Part shown: positions 39,570 to 51,604 of the stretch, piece by piece | How positions within the stretch are numbered: position 1 is the first letter of the stretch | How the letters are laid out: each line of letters begins with the position of its first letter | Program-made: the position numbers and the translations under genes | Notes under the pieces: generated by a model | The model's database searches: none | The model's input: the letters and a program-made list of their open reading frames with translations, nothing else | What the model was told of the DNA's origin: nothing | From: Talpa occidentalis | Taxonomy: Eukaryota > Chordata > Mammalia > Eulipotyphla > Talpidae | Reading direction: 5' to 3' | DNA length: 64,000 nucleotides | NCBI RefSeq assembly: GCF_014898055.3 | Contig: NW_023602073.1 | Location: 84,548,678 to 84,612,677, forward strand

Positions 39570-39810
39570 ATATATTTTTATTGATGTATAATAAACATGT
39601 ATTAGTTTCAGGTATATAACATAATGATTTAATAATTGTGTACATTTTGAAATAATCACAATATGTCTATTTACCATCTTTCCTTAGCAATTTTCAAATT
39701 TGTAATATAATATTATTGACTATAGTCTCCACACTGTACATTACATCCCCATGATTTATTTATTTTATAACTGGAAGTTTGTACTCATATATTATTCACT
39801 AAATTAAAAA
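39570..39810 (-). mobile_element. LINE-1 3' UTR, antisense
   Basis: TTTTTATTGATGTATAATAA, TTAGTTTCAGGTATATAACA and GACTATAGTCTCCACACTGT match reversed old-L1 3' UTR. Confidence 0.8.
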
Positions 39811-40569
39811 AATATTGTACATTTGATCTAGCTCTTCAAAGCTTATGATTATCATAAGGAATGTGAATTGGAATTACAGTTAGAGCTGGAGTTGGTGTTT
39901 TTATCAAATTTCTCAAAAAAGTTGCAGTAATACTCAAAGGAAATACCTGCATTAAAATGGCAGCCACACAAATGCCTATATTTGAATCTCTCATGAGATT
40001 GAAATGGTTAGTTATAGGCCGTAGTTATTATACTTTGCTGATTGGCATATTTTTACCGTCCAAAACTAAATATCTCTTGTATAAAATTTATATGGAATTA
40101 GATAAAGCTTGAATAACTTGTGTTGTCATTTGGAGGATCTATATTCTAATGCAATGAAGGAAGAATATCTCAAATAGCTGTCAAAACCAACAGGCCATTC
40201 ATTTTTTCCCTGACTCTTTTGCTGTCTCTCCCATGTCTATACCTATGCTTCTATTAGCAGAAACATATGTTAATTTTTAGGCATAGATAATACTGATATT
40301 GCTTTAAACTTCTAGACTATTATAGAGGTAGATATGCTTACTTACCTGTTGACCTTCCCCAGCACTGTGTACATGTAAAGATTTTATGTGATGGAAAATA
40401 TTTTTCATGACAGTCTAGCATCATTTCTCTAGGCACATATAAAAACTGAAATTCTAAATATAGAAACAAGTGGTATATAGACCAACACATATTACAAATA
40501 ACAGCAAGCAAAACATCCTATCTAAATATTTCCAAAGGCTGTCTTAAAGAGTTTATTCAAAACAGAATT

Positions 40570-40795
40570 TCTTAACCTTGGCACTGTTGCCATTTTAGGC
40601 AGGGTAATCCTTTGCCATGGGGTGCTGTTTTGTGCATTGCAGGATATTTAGCAACATCCTTGACCTTTACCCCCTGGTCATTAGTAGCAATATATTCCCA
40701 AAACCATCACATCCTCTGCCCTGGTCCTACCAAAACTGTCTCCAGTTGTTGCAAATATCCCCTGGGGAACAAGATCATCAATGATGAAAAGAATA
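40570..40795 (+). mobile_element. hAT-type MITE fossil
   Basis: CTTAACCTTGGCACTGTTGC, TGTGCATTGCAGGATATTTA and ATATCCCCTGGGGAACAAGA match a common mammalian MER-class DNA transposon. I am not certain of the family name. Confidence 0.7.
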
Positions 40796-41055
40796 AGCTC
40801 TGGATGAATGCATAATTTAAAAACATTAGTTGCTTTGAATTATCAAGTTTTATATAACCTTTCTATGTTACAAATTCAAGTGTGCTCTAAAAATATTTTG
40901 AAAGTTTTGAAAACTTACAGTAAACTGCAGTCCATATTAGACAAGGATAATAACACCTGGTAGGCACTCATTTTATAATTGGATGAATTAATGACTGAAT
41001 AAATTCTCACTAAGAGAATAATATAGGGGTCTTGTCTAAAACCAGATATGATTAG

Positions 41056-41315
41056 GGCCTCCCTAGTGGTGCAGGAAGTTGAGTGTAGTGCTTTGAAGCT
41101 GTCCGCAGCCTCTGCAGCATGAGTTCGATCCCTGCCGGCCGGCGAGAAGCCCACATGGCACAGTAGACCTCTCCTGTCTCACCCGCTGCTCCCCTCAGCA
41201 GTGTATTTCATCAGTCTACCTGTTCTGTTCCCCACTCTGTCCCTGGTGAATCCTCTCACCCTCCTGCGCATCTGGCCTGTACCCCAGTCCTGGTAAAAAT
41301 AAATCTTTTAAAAAA
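41056..41315 (+). mobile_element. tRNA-derived SINE, older tail type
   Basis: Plus-strand copy with B box AGTTCGATCCC and tail CTGTACCCCAGTCCTGG. The 10-base duplication ATATGATTAG lies at 41046-41055 and 41316-41325. Confidence 0.92.
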
Positions 41316-41325
41316 ATATGATTAG

Positions 41326-42529
41326 TCATGACACAGCTAATCATTGTGGAACTGAACACTGAAAGACTTACTTAGCGACCAGGCAAGGGATAGAGGAAAT
41401 GGTAGCTTCAGGTGTGGGTAGAAAATTGCCTGCTTGGCAATAATTATTTCATGTACGTCTCATGTGTAGAACCATGAAGTAGGAGGTTATAGAATATATA
41501 TAACTCAATGTTCCCAAAGGACTACTGCAATGAGAGGTTCAAGTAGGTGGGAAGATAGGCAACTACTATAGTGGAAGTTGATAAGCCAGCAAGGGAGTGC
41601 CAGCCATCATTTTGAGACACAGGTACCAGAGTTCAATTCCTGGGAGTGACAGATAAGAACAAAACTGAGAATGTTTCAAACAAGGGTGAAAGGAATATAA
41701 GCATAGAAATTATTGTAATCCAATTATCAGAATTGAAGCACTGGGTGGACCCAAAATCTTCCTTTCAGTGTGTGAGAAGATGATTTCCAGTGGTTTGTAG
41801 AAGTTTCGGCAATATTTTAAAGCACTGGATTGTAATTATTATGTGTTTACACACACATGCATACACCCCACACACACATACAAACAATAACACAGTTGGA
41901 TTTAAGAGATTCAAATGTTAGAAATTAATTTGGAGGAGAAATATCATGGAGTAAATGTGCTCCTATAGTATAACCATATGAAGAAGGCAATGAGAGTTCA
42001 AGGACTCATTCTAACACTTGAAACAGAAAGAGCCATCACATAGATTTGTAATCTCAGTATAGCCAATGCAAGGGCTTTATGGTGACCATTACCCTTTCGG
42101 CCCTAGGATCTCCTTGATGTGTCACTAGGAGATTCTTAACTGCAGTCTAAGAAATAGCATGGGCTTACTCCTTAAGTCAAGGAAGTTACTGCTACTTCAG
42201 GTAGTCCCATGGATCTAATACAAGGCATCCTAAAGATAACCTCCAGAGAATCCTTATAAAATTCACTTCTTTAGGCACACAGTATAAGAACTCACATTCT
42301 GGAATCAATAGACCTGAGTTTTATGGATTGGTTAGAGTGTCTGTGAATCGTAGAAGTTGCATGCAAAATAACAGGTATATTTTTTTGAATTTTTCTAAGA
42401 CGTCCCCCAAATTCTTAAACTACTATCATCCAGTAAAGCTCCAGAATAACAAATTCTCAGATATTCTAGAGTGAAGAATTCAACACCTATCACCAGACAT
42501 CTGAAACCTCACACACATTTTAGAGCAAA
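41326..42529. other. Intergenic, no gene seen
   Basis: Contains a CA-rich microsatellite at about 41850-41885. The rest is unassigned. Confidence 0.4.
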
Positions 42530-42660
42530 CTTGGTGGGTGTGGTTTGTAACATACATCTGAGGAGGTGTAATTGTATTTCCCTAAATCATATATAGTATT
42601 CTAAGCCAATGTTACTGCAGTAAAAAAAGAAAAATTTAAAATATTAAAAAATAAGAATTA
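42530..42660 (+). mobile_element. LINE-1 3' tip
   Basis: GTAACATACATCTGAGGAGG and CAATGTTACTGCAGTAAAAA match the L1 3' end also present at 20110-20180. It is a very short truncated copy. Confidence 0.6.
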
Positions 42661-43025
42661 AACACTCATTACCATTTGAATATTACTATTTGAAGTATAA
42701 TATCCAAAGCTATATATTTAAGGTTTACTTTGTATAGTTCTATCTAGTAGCCTGTAATAAATTATATGCTTATGACTGCATAACCTGGTAATATTATCAA
42801 ATATGGCTGCTTGCATTTGCTTTTAAACTTATAGATTGTTCACGTGAAAGCTATCATCTGCAAAACGTAAAATTTCACTTCTGTGCTATCTCCAAGTTTA
42901 CTCAAAAAAAAAAAAAAACATCTACTTTTGTTTTACAAGTTCATATTTCCAGCATTTTCATTTTTGTTATATTTCAGGTAGAAATCACAGAAGCTAATGT
43001 TTCAGAATATTAATCAGCTATTTTC

Positions 43026-43531
43026 TTTTTTTAGAGAAGTCTGTGCCTTTACTGGTCATGCAGGCTATTTGAGGGGGATGAAGCGGGAGGAGTGGGTGGC
43101 CCCAATGCCTGGCCAGCTGTGTTTGACAGCCTTGTAGGTGATGGAGAACTCGCCCAGGTAGTGGCCAATCATCTCAGGCTTAATCTCCACCTGACTGAAG
43201 GTCTTGCCGTTGTAGACGGCCACCATGCTGCCCACCATCTCAGGCAGGATGATCATGTCCCGCAAGTGTGTCGTCACCACCTCTGGCTTCTCCATGGGCG
43301 GTGCCTCCTTCTTGGCCTTGCGCAAGCGCTTCAGCAGAGAATGCTGCTTCCTATGCAAGCCCCGGTTCAGATGCCGCAGCTGCCGGGAGCTGTACAGCTG
43401 TATCAGCTGCTCGTTGGACATGTCCAGCAGCTGGTCGAGGTCCACGCCGCGGTAGATGAACTTGCGGAAGGCCCGCTTCTTCTTCTGCTCCACTTCCGCC
43501 ATCCCGTCGCCTCTTCAGAAAGGACCGCCTT
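43026..43531 (-). pseudogene. RPS15: RPS15 retrocopy with intact 145-codon ORF
   Basis: On the minus strand the frame 43502-43065 encodes a complete uS19 family protein of 145 residues, the same length as ribosomal protein S15 of the small subunit. The start [10 protein letters not shown], the middle [12 protein letters not shown] and the end [12 protein letters not shown] are all present. There are no introns. A short 5' leader (CTTTCTGAAGAGGCGAC) precedes the ATG, and a 3' tail with AGTAAA in place of AATAAA is followed by an A run (T run on the plus strand at 43026-43032). An imperfect target duplication, GCTATTTTC at 43017-43025 against GCTATTATTTTC at 43533-43544, flanks the copy. Substitutions against the mammalian protein as I remember it include T11A, T16I, Y30N and a PVKHGRPG to AVKHSWPG change. 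It is a processed retrocopy, probably non-functional, although nothing in the frame is broken. Confidence 0.93.
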
Positions 43532-43614
43532 GGCTATTATTTTCAATTTGTGCATTAATCACAAATTGAACCTAAGGCAAATCTTGCTATGTGTGAGTAT
43601 TAGTAGTGGTGGTT

Positions 43615-43800
43615 AACATTTATCAAGCATTATGTATACTATGTATCAGAGCTATGATATGACCTATTTTATTTATTCCCCACAAAAGCCCTGTGATAAA
43701 GATATTATTTATCCTTAAACATGAAAGAAATGAAGACATAGAGAAATTCAGTAATTGTCAGGAATCAGGATCCCACAGTTTACAAGTATGTTTTTTTACT
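43615..43800 (+). repeat. MIR SINE
   Basis: ATTTATCAAGCATTATGTAT, CCCACAAAAGCCCTGTGATA and GAAATGAAGACATAGAGAAA match MIR. It lies just left of centre between the RPS15 retrocopy and the older SINE. Confidence 0.8.
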
Positions 43801-44443
43801 CTAAATTCTGAGGAATTTAAAAGCAATTAATATTTATTCTCATCCCCTAAAATGATGTTAGGTCTTGTGGCACCCAATTTCTTCATTTTTAATCTTCTAT
43901 CTAGATCAGGAAATATCTTCTTCCTTAAAATATTTTTCAACTTTTTCCCTCTTATTTTTCAATATGCTTCAATTTCACATAGAAAATAATATCCAGAAAC
44001 AAAACCCAAAACTTTGAAAATATGCCAAGTAATACTCCCAGTTTCATTGACCTTATATTGTATTTCATCAAAATTTTACACTATAGTAGCAAAACAAAAC
44101 AATTTGGTTGCAATCCCATTTTTCCTCTCTTTTTCAGGATACTTGCTTTTCACGCAAAATAACTATTTTACTTTCAAGATTCCTACACAAGACCCAGTGT
44201 CTCTTTGTAGCAGTAGCATCTCAATTCTAACTCTTCCGTAATTCAGAAGATCCTAGCACAGTGCTGCAGGTGCCAGAACAGCTGGAGGCCCAGACTTCAC
44301 AACTCTGGCTGTCACTGGCTTCCCCCAATGCACCATGGGTCAGATCATTTTGTAACCTGTCTCAAAAAGTCAGGAAATATTACTCTAAGTAACCAAACAA
44401 ATAGTACTAGTCTGTAAGTCACTGTTTTACAGAAATAATTTTA

Positions 44444-44709
44444 TTTAATGATTTGTCTATTTATGCATACAAGAACTGAAATGTAGGCCAGAGGTGTGTA
44501 GGGGGAGGTGGAAGTGAGAGGATTCACCAGAGACAGAATGTAGAGCAGAACAGGGGGACCTACTGAAATACACTGCTGAGGGCGAGACAGGAGAGGTCTA
44601 CTGTGCAGTGTGGGTTAGCTTCCTGCCCAGGGATTAAACTCATATTGCAGTTTCTGCTGATAGTTGATAGTGCTGTGTCTTTAACCCCTGCACCACCAGG
44701 GGGGGCCCT
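44444..44709 (-). mobile_element. tRNA-derived SINE, older and diverged
   Basis: Minus-strand copy with a weakened B box and a small body deletion. The duplication CAGAAATAATTTTA (44430-44443) has one mismatch in its partner (44710-44723). Confidence 0.88.
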
Positions 44710-45289
44710 CAGAAACAATTTTAATAGCCTTTTTATTAATATACTTTTACTTAGAATCTTCGCCCCAAAAAAGAGATAAAAATGTATATCTTGTTAAAAA
44801 TCCAAGAACCTGAGTGCCCCCAGTCCTGCCAATTTCTTCACTGCAGTACTGCTTGAAATCTGTGTCAAATTTTAAGATATTGGCTTTTTTTTCCTTGTCG
44901 TTTTTCCTGGATGATCCTCAGTCTTTTACTATAAATAAAATCAAATAAAAATGTATCTTTACACAATATGCACCTTCCTTCCAGATAAAACTTAACACAA
45001 AAAAGTATATTACTATATTGATCTTTTTCTGAAATGTCAGAAAGAAAAAAATGATATTTTTGTTTAAAATGCAATAAAATTTCTAAACTCAACTTCTAAA
45101 ACCAATAGTTGTCCAAGTTGTGTTAGACCTCACAATTAAGGCCTGAGGGAAATATTGTAAATCCAGATTTGAGCCTAGTTGTCCAAATGCAGCTCATATT
45201 TAGCCATAGACCTTGTGAGAGTGGTGATGAATCAACATGGTTTTGTGTTGATCTTTCTTCACACCCAAATCCTCTGATTATTGCTACCC

Positions 45290-46200
45290 CTCTACTACCC
45301 CTCAGAATCATTATCTCCACTTCCTTATCTTTGAATTCTTTTTCTTCCCTCTCTAACCTTATTTCTACTACTACATTTCTGTCAGAAAACAAATAAACAG
45401 AAACAACTTCCTCAAATTACCTCCTTGTTGACAAAACCAGAATCTTTATCTTATTTGATCTCTTCCCAGCATTTCCCTTTGGAGACTTTTGTTTTGGTTA
45501 TTGTGGCCATGGTTCTCAGTAGTTACTTAGTTTTCTTGATTTCAGTCTTCTTTCCTTTTTTTTTTTTACTTCTCCTAGACCCTAAGTGTTCATGTTCACC
45601 AAAGTTGAGTCCTCAGTCCTCTTTCTCACTAAACTAATCTACATATTTTCCCAAGTAATCTGATCCCAAACCTATCACTTTCATCCATCATGTATATACT
45701 GATTCTCAGATTTTGACTCCTGGCTAGCTCCCCTTTTCAGCTGCAGATTCGTCTATCCAGCTCAACATTTCCATGGGGCTATCTCAATAGACCTACCAAA
45801 TTCAATACAAAACCAAACTCAGTACCTTCCCCTTACTGAGACGGCCTCCCCAGATGCTCTTTCCTAGTTAAGTCAATGATTCACCACCATCCACCCAGAT
45901 ACTCATTACTGAAAACTGAAAGTAAGACTTGGCACCTGTCCTTCAATTGGTAGTGCTCACTAACCTCCAACATAGATAATACATCTTTGCGTCCCCAAGT
46001 GGAATTGTGTGTGCCACTCAGATGTTCAATCAAAATTTTGTTTTCATTAAACTGAATTGCTAACAAAGCTTCTTTTGAAATTATAAGTAGGAATAAGAAG
46101 AGTTCCATACTTAACTTTCATCCATTGTCTCCTTTCTCAAGTCAGGATAAAATCTCAACTTCTTGTAGAGTTCCTTGGCTATGGGACCCTTGCCTTGTCT
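45290..46200 (+). repeat. L2 LINE, reverse-transcriptase region, decayed
   Basis: TTATTTGATCTCTTCCCAGC, GAGTCCTCAGTCCTCTTTCT and GTATATACTGATTCTCAGAT line up with the L2 RT motifs LLDLSAAF, GSVLGPLLF and YADDSQ in that order. Many stops and gaps are present. Confidence 0.65.
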
Positions 46201-47029
46201 CCTTCCTCCTCCTATAGACACCTTCAAAATTACACTGGACTCTAGTAGAATCAAACTACTACTCAAAGTGTCAGTATATTACCAAGGGGCACAATGGGAC
46301 CCCAAATTGTTAAGGTATGCATGCCCTGAAAGGGATTCAGCCATTTGTATGCACAGAAACAAAGGGAGTAGATTTTTAGTGTGAATATTTAGTAAAATTA
46401 TAGTGTGCATAGAGAGAGAAGAAAGGATTCCAAATAATAGTTTCCCAATAAATCTCTCAAAATTACCCCTGCCCTCATGAGCAAAAAATGCCTAAACAGG
46501 CTAACATGAAGCTGAACTCATGAGGTGTGAAAACTAGCCTCAAGTCTAGGGGGTCTTCTGGCAGGGAACCATAAGAGCGGGGTTTGGCAGGACCCAGATA
46601 GCTGAGACAGACGGAGAAAAAAAACTAAAGATATCACATCAGGATAATAGCTGCCATTGTCTCTGTCAAGGACCAGGCTCAGCCTTTCCAGTCCTCTCGC
46701 CCATGTGCTCTTCCAAGTGTCTCTACATGTCTCTCTTCTATGTGTTTCCTTTAAGTCTCCTACAAGTCTCTGAATCCAAGTAAAAGCCAGAGAAGCAAGA
46801 GCGTAGGGCTGCTTGCTTTCCTACCTTCTGTGTTATATGGATTCATCTGGTTACTTAGCTCCACCCATAGTTCCCAGTAGCTCTCCTGCTCAGGAAATAT
46901 GATTCATGGCATACTGGGTCTAGCAATCCAAGGTAGCTGCAATTAAGGAGGGGGCAGGGGAGGGGGTGAGGAAAATGGCTCCCTCACAGAGGTGTATGGT
47001 AACAAATGCATGATCAGTTCTTAAGATTT
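46201..47029. other. Unassigned, possibly an old LTR-type repeat
   Basis: Base composition and a purine-rich run at about 46945-46970 suggest a decayed repeat. I could not find matching termini or a target duplication, so no class is given. Confidence 0.3.
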
Positions 47030-47300
47030 CACATTTTCTCAAATGTTTTCTCTTTTGAATACCCTACTCTCAAGTCTTCACTCAAGTCCAGCTATTCCTT
47101 AAGATTTAGCACAGCTAAGCTACTCTGTAGCTTATTATAACATCCTGAGCAAATCTCTGAACTCATTGCCACTTTATAATTGCTTGTCCATTCTTCTCCC
47201 TCACTGGTTCATCAACATGCTAAGAATCAGAATTATTGTACACTGACTCAGCTAGAACAGCAACTGATGATTAATGATTGCTTGTTGAGAGAATGAATAG
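47030..47300 (+). repeat. L2-like fragment
   Basis: GTCTTCACTCAAGTCCAGCT, followed by AATTGCTTGTCCATTCTTCT, fits L2 3' sequence weakly. Confidence 0.45.
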
Positions 47301-47365
47301 TTTGGGATATTCTTTAAGGATGTTTCTTAATTCCTCTTTGAAAAGGTTATGGTAAAATGTCAGTA

Positions 47366-47379
47366 CCACTAGGGGGCAC
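47366..47379 (+). promoter_or_regulatory. CTCF core motif
   Basis: CCACTAGGGGGCAC matches the consensus CCASYAGRKGGCRS at every position. It lies about 6 kb upstream of KCNQ5 exon 1 and outside any recognised repeat. Confidence 0.55.
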
Positions 47380-47949
47380 AGAATTATAACAGAATTTTCT
47401 AGTACACTAGCTCAGAGGAGAGATTTTCCTTATGTATCAACTGCTTCACACAGTTTCTATATAATTCTATAAAGATCAAATAACTATATTCAAATTACTT
47501 CCAGAAAGAAGTGTTTAAGTAGTTGTTTGAAAGAGAATAGTGCTGTCATACTAATGTGTCAGAAAAAAATGAAGTCAGGTATAGACAAATACAGTGAACT
47601 GGGTTCTATGAATAAAATTAAAGGTAGTGTTAGAGAAAACAAAATATAAATGTCATTTCAAGAAACAGACAAGATTTGGGACTGTTAAAATTTTCAATAC
47701 AAAAAATGTATCTATGCAGAGAAGTCCTTACTGCTGCAGGAAAATTGAACAGGACTCATTTCTGTGTTTAAAATAATATCCAAAATCCTGCTTTAAAAAA
47801 ACTAATAGAAACTTTCCAATACTTTTCTTTTGGAAAGAGAAACTCTGAAGATTATTAACACACAAAAATTGGCTTACTTTTTATTTCAAAAGTTAATGTA
47901 AATTTAGTAATTAAAATGGGGTTTTGTTTTCATTTGCTCTATTTTTGCA

Positions 47950-48160
47950 TTCAACACCCATAAATTTGAGTCTTGCTTAATACTACTTATTAGTTTTGAA
48001 ACATTGTTAACTTTGTCAATACTTCAGTTTCTTTCCCTATAATCTGGATATGATTTCAGTATCTGCTTATGAAATTATCATCAAGAATCAAGTGAAATAA
48101 TTATTGCAAATTACAGTGTCTAGCACGCAGTAAGCATCTGCAATTATGTTTTCTCTGAGA
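47950..48160 (+). repeat. MIR SINE
   Basis: TTCAGTTTCTTTCCCTATAA and CAGTGTCTAGCACGCAGTAA match the MIR middle and 3' parts. Confidence 0.75.
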
Positions 48161-48525
48161 ATGGTGATCAGCACATTATTTTAGTAATTCCTAGAGAAAT
48201 AAGTTTTGATAATTGTTGAAATGATCATGGTAAATATTTTAAGCCCTTTTCCCAGTATCTGCTCCCCTACCAGACTTTCTTTGCATCCATATACCCTCTT
48301 ACTTGTGTGCTTTCTGCATCCTTGGACCAGAAGTTCTTTTGAAAGGGGTCATGCCTCCTCCTTCATTGTGTGGAGCAGGACTAGGATCCCTACTGTTTTA
48401 GAATCTTCATGTAGTTTAACCACCCTTAGATCTCTGATGTTGCTCTGGGTTCTTGGCCATTTTCTGCTTGCTGCAGAAACATCTTGAGGAGCTCAAGTTC
48501 ACATCCCTTACATATAAGAATTCTT

Positions 48526-49710
48526 TTTTTTTAAATAACATTTTATTTTATGTAATTCTTACACCATTTTTCATTTTTGCACAATATATGCATTTTCATT
48601 TTGGTTATATTCCCCCATATAATTGCACCACCCCTTATTTATTTAATTTTATTTAAATTTTATTTTTATATTCCCCATACAATTACAACCCCCTTATTTT
48701 GACCCCAAGCCCTCCCTTCCCCGCCCCCCACTCCCCAATAGAGTGTCTCTGGTTCATAGTTGTTTCTTGATTTTTGATATTTTCTTTCTTACAGTTATTC
48801 CTTTTCCTGGTCCCTTATTTAAGTTTTCTAGATTCCTGCTATGAGTGAGACCATCCAGTATTTTTCTTTTTCTTTCTGGCTTTTGCTGAGCATGATCCCT
48901 TCCAGCTCCATCCATGTTGCTGCAAATTGCATGTGTTTATCTTTTTTGAATACTGAGTAATATTCCATGGTGTATATGTACCACATCTTCTTGATCCAGT
49001 CATCTATTTTGGGGCATTTGGGTTGTTTCCAAAGCTTAGCTATTGTAAATAGTGCAGCTATAAACATAAGGGTGCAGGTGCTCTTTGGAATTGATGTTTC
49101 TGTGTCCTTTGGGTAAATACCTAGGAGTGGAATTGCTGGATCATATGGAAGCTCTATGTTTAGTAGGTCAAGAAATCTCCACACAGCTCTCCATAGTGGC
49201 TGGACCAGTTTGCACTCCTACCAACAGTGCGAAAGAGTTCCTTTTTCTCCACAACCTTGCCAACATTTGTTGTTGCTAGTTTTTTTTAATATGTGCCATT
49301 CTCACTGGTGTAAGATGGCATCTCATGGTAGTTTTGATTTGCATTTCCCTGATTACAAGTGATGTTGAACATTTTTTCATATGCCTGTTGGCCATTTGCA
49401 TTTCCTCTTCAGAGAAGTTTCTTTTTAGCTCTTCTGCCCATTTTTTGACTGGATATTTTCTTTGTTTTTGTTGAGTCTCATCAGCTCTTTGTAGATTTTT
49501 GTGATCAGTCCTTTATCATTAGTGTTGTGTGCAAAAATGTTCTCCCAGTCGGTGAGCTTTCTCTTTGTTGTGGTTATTGTCTCTTTTGCTGTGCAGAAGC
49601 TCTTTAATTTGACGTAGTCCCAGCTGTTTATCTTTGCTTTTACTATCACTGCTTTGGGTGATGGGTCTGTAAAGATGTCTTTGATGTGCATATCATGTAG
49701 TGTTTCGCCT
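48526..49710 (-). mobile_element. 5'-truncated LINE-1, relatively young
   Basis: The T run at the left is the poly-A tail of a minus-strand L1. The following sequence is 3' UTR and then the end of ORF2; the reverse frame reads LNIELPYDPAIPLLGIYPKD, the classic L1 ORF2 C-terminal region. The 15-base duplication CATATAAGAATTCTT lies at 48511-48525 and 49711-49725. About 1.2 kb of an element normally 6-7 kb long is present. Confidence 0.95.
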
Positions 49711-49909
49711 CATATAAGAATTCTTGACTAAACATGACTAAATTGAGTACACTAATGATACATTAAAAATAGTAAGAGGAGATAAATATGTTTAGCAAAC
49801 TAGTGGTTCTAATAAGATGCCTAACCAGACACAATTATAGTTTCCACCCTTATTTTTTTATGACTTTATAGGTGGTAATTAAAAGCTAACCTAAAGAATG
49901 GTATACCTT

Positions 49910-50040
49910 AAAGAGCATTGTATTCAGGAGACTTGAGTTCTACCTTTAGGCCTATACCCATCAAATAGTTGAGCCCTGGGCAATTCATTGAACAGCAGCT
50001 AAGAACAAATTACCATTTCTTCATCTGTAAACTTCCTTTT
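49910..50040 (+). repeat. MIR SINE, 5' part
   Basis: GGAGACTTGAGTTCTACCTT and ATTTCTTCATCTGTAAACTT resemble MIR. The copy is diverged. Confidence 0.55.
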
Positions 50041-51215
50041 CGCTCAATGGTTTGAGGATTCCATTTATCATTACCACTCTGGTTGACCTAGGAATCTCAC
50101 AATAGAACGAAGTACATTCATATCACTGAAAAGTGTCACATCATCACTAGTTGATGAGAACCATGAACATATGTAATGGGAAGGCATGTGAGGTGGTAGG
50201 GCTTTGTGAAAATGGGGAGGCATAGAGAAGGAAAAGGGTAACAGAATGGAGTGTCTGACATTTTGGAAACCAGTTCAGATCTAGTTATTTTGCCTTAAAA
50301 GTATTTTATGGGCTCTTGTATAGAATTTTCAATTATTTCTGTTTTAGAGTACCCTTCAGAAGAAAAATTTAATGGAATAGAAAAAACTAAAATATTTCTA
50401 GTAACTATTTTCCATTGAAACCATTTCCATGTTGACTTCAGAGAATAAAAGTTTCCAAGGTCATAAATTTCAGTTAGGCATCTCACAAAATGTGCAAAGA
50501 ATGGTAGAAATTGCCAAAGCATGTAGAGGGTCAATCAATGGTATATTGCTCTATACTAGCAGTAAACATTTGCCTTTGAAAAGGGTGGTTATCCTTTGCC
50601 TTTTATACCTCTTTATGATGCTCTAATGCAATTATTATCCACAGAAAATGAGACTATGCTATTCTACTCCTTGAAGTATGGCTGCCTACCTTCTCTTCTG
50701 ATGTTTAGATTTCAGTATTTCAGCAAAAAGAATAAAAGGCAGTTTCCTAGCAACATCTATATTCAAAGGCACAACAACAACAACAAAACTTAATCACAAC
50801 ACTGTTTTCCCCACAGTTAATACTTGCTTTTGGAGGGATGTTAGCAGTGGTAAAGGAAGCAAGGTACATATAGAGAACTGGTGGGAGAGACCATGCAGTC
50901 TCCTCTGCTTTTTCCCCCAAGCTTGCAAGGTCAGGAGGGCTAGAACTTGCAGGCAGGTAAAAGCCTCTTTCCAAATGGTAGTAGGCAGAGACATTGAAAT
51001 AAAACCATGTGCTCCTTTGTGTATATTTTGTTGGAGATGAACCCTGCTGTGTGGAAGGGAGACTGAACTGAAAAAGGAGATTCTGGGCTTCCTAGTAACC
51101 CATAAACACTATCTGTTGGAACTCTTGGGCAGGTCTCCACTGGGTTAGCTTTTTAATTGGAGTTTACTCTAAAAGAAATGTCCCCAAAGGTCTTCCCCCC
51201 AACACTGCTGATGGA

Positions 51216-51604
51216 CACGTGATTTTTTTTTTAAAGTCCAGTGACATTTGCATAATCAACATCATGATGACACTAATATTAATCCTACACTTTCAGGACA
51301 GTATTACTGGGAAATTAAGAGCTGGTTTTCTTCCCCCCAAGCGAGTCTGTATCCTGCCTTCCCAAGACTTTCTGCCTGCAAGCTGGGCCCAGAAGCACTC
51401 AGGAGATGGAAGTGACCTCACCTACCCTGTCATGCTGGTTAGCAAGGAGGAAAACCACTAGGTTAAGGGGAAATAGTTTTCATTTTCTTGCCTGCAGAAA
51501 AAACAAGATTTTCAAGTTTCACGCATGCACGCGAGTCGTGTTCAATCTCTAGATCGTTCACCCTGAAAGTCCCTGCACAGAAACTCCGCGGGGAAGTATA
51601 AATA
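51216..51604 (+). promoter_or_regulatory. Upstream motif cluster (E-box, octamer, TATA-like)
   Basis: A CACGTG E-box lies at 51216-51221, a perfect ATTTGCAT POU octamer at 51245-51252 and TATAAATA at 51597-51604. They lie about 2 kb upstream of the KCNQ5 ATG in repeat-free sequence next to the CpG island. They could mark an alternative promoter or neural enhancer. Each motif alone is weak evidence. Confidence 0.25.

Noticed and set aside
43092..43616. Plus-strand open frame of 174 codons
   Set aside because: It is the antisense shadow of the RPS15 retrocopy.
44691..44708. CTCF-like string at the SINE head
   Set aside because: It is a decayed SINE head with mismatches at key core positions.
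46201..47029. Possible second solo LTR
   Set aside because: No matching TG...CA termini or target duplication could be found by eye.
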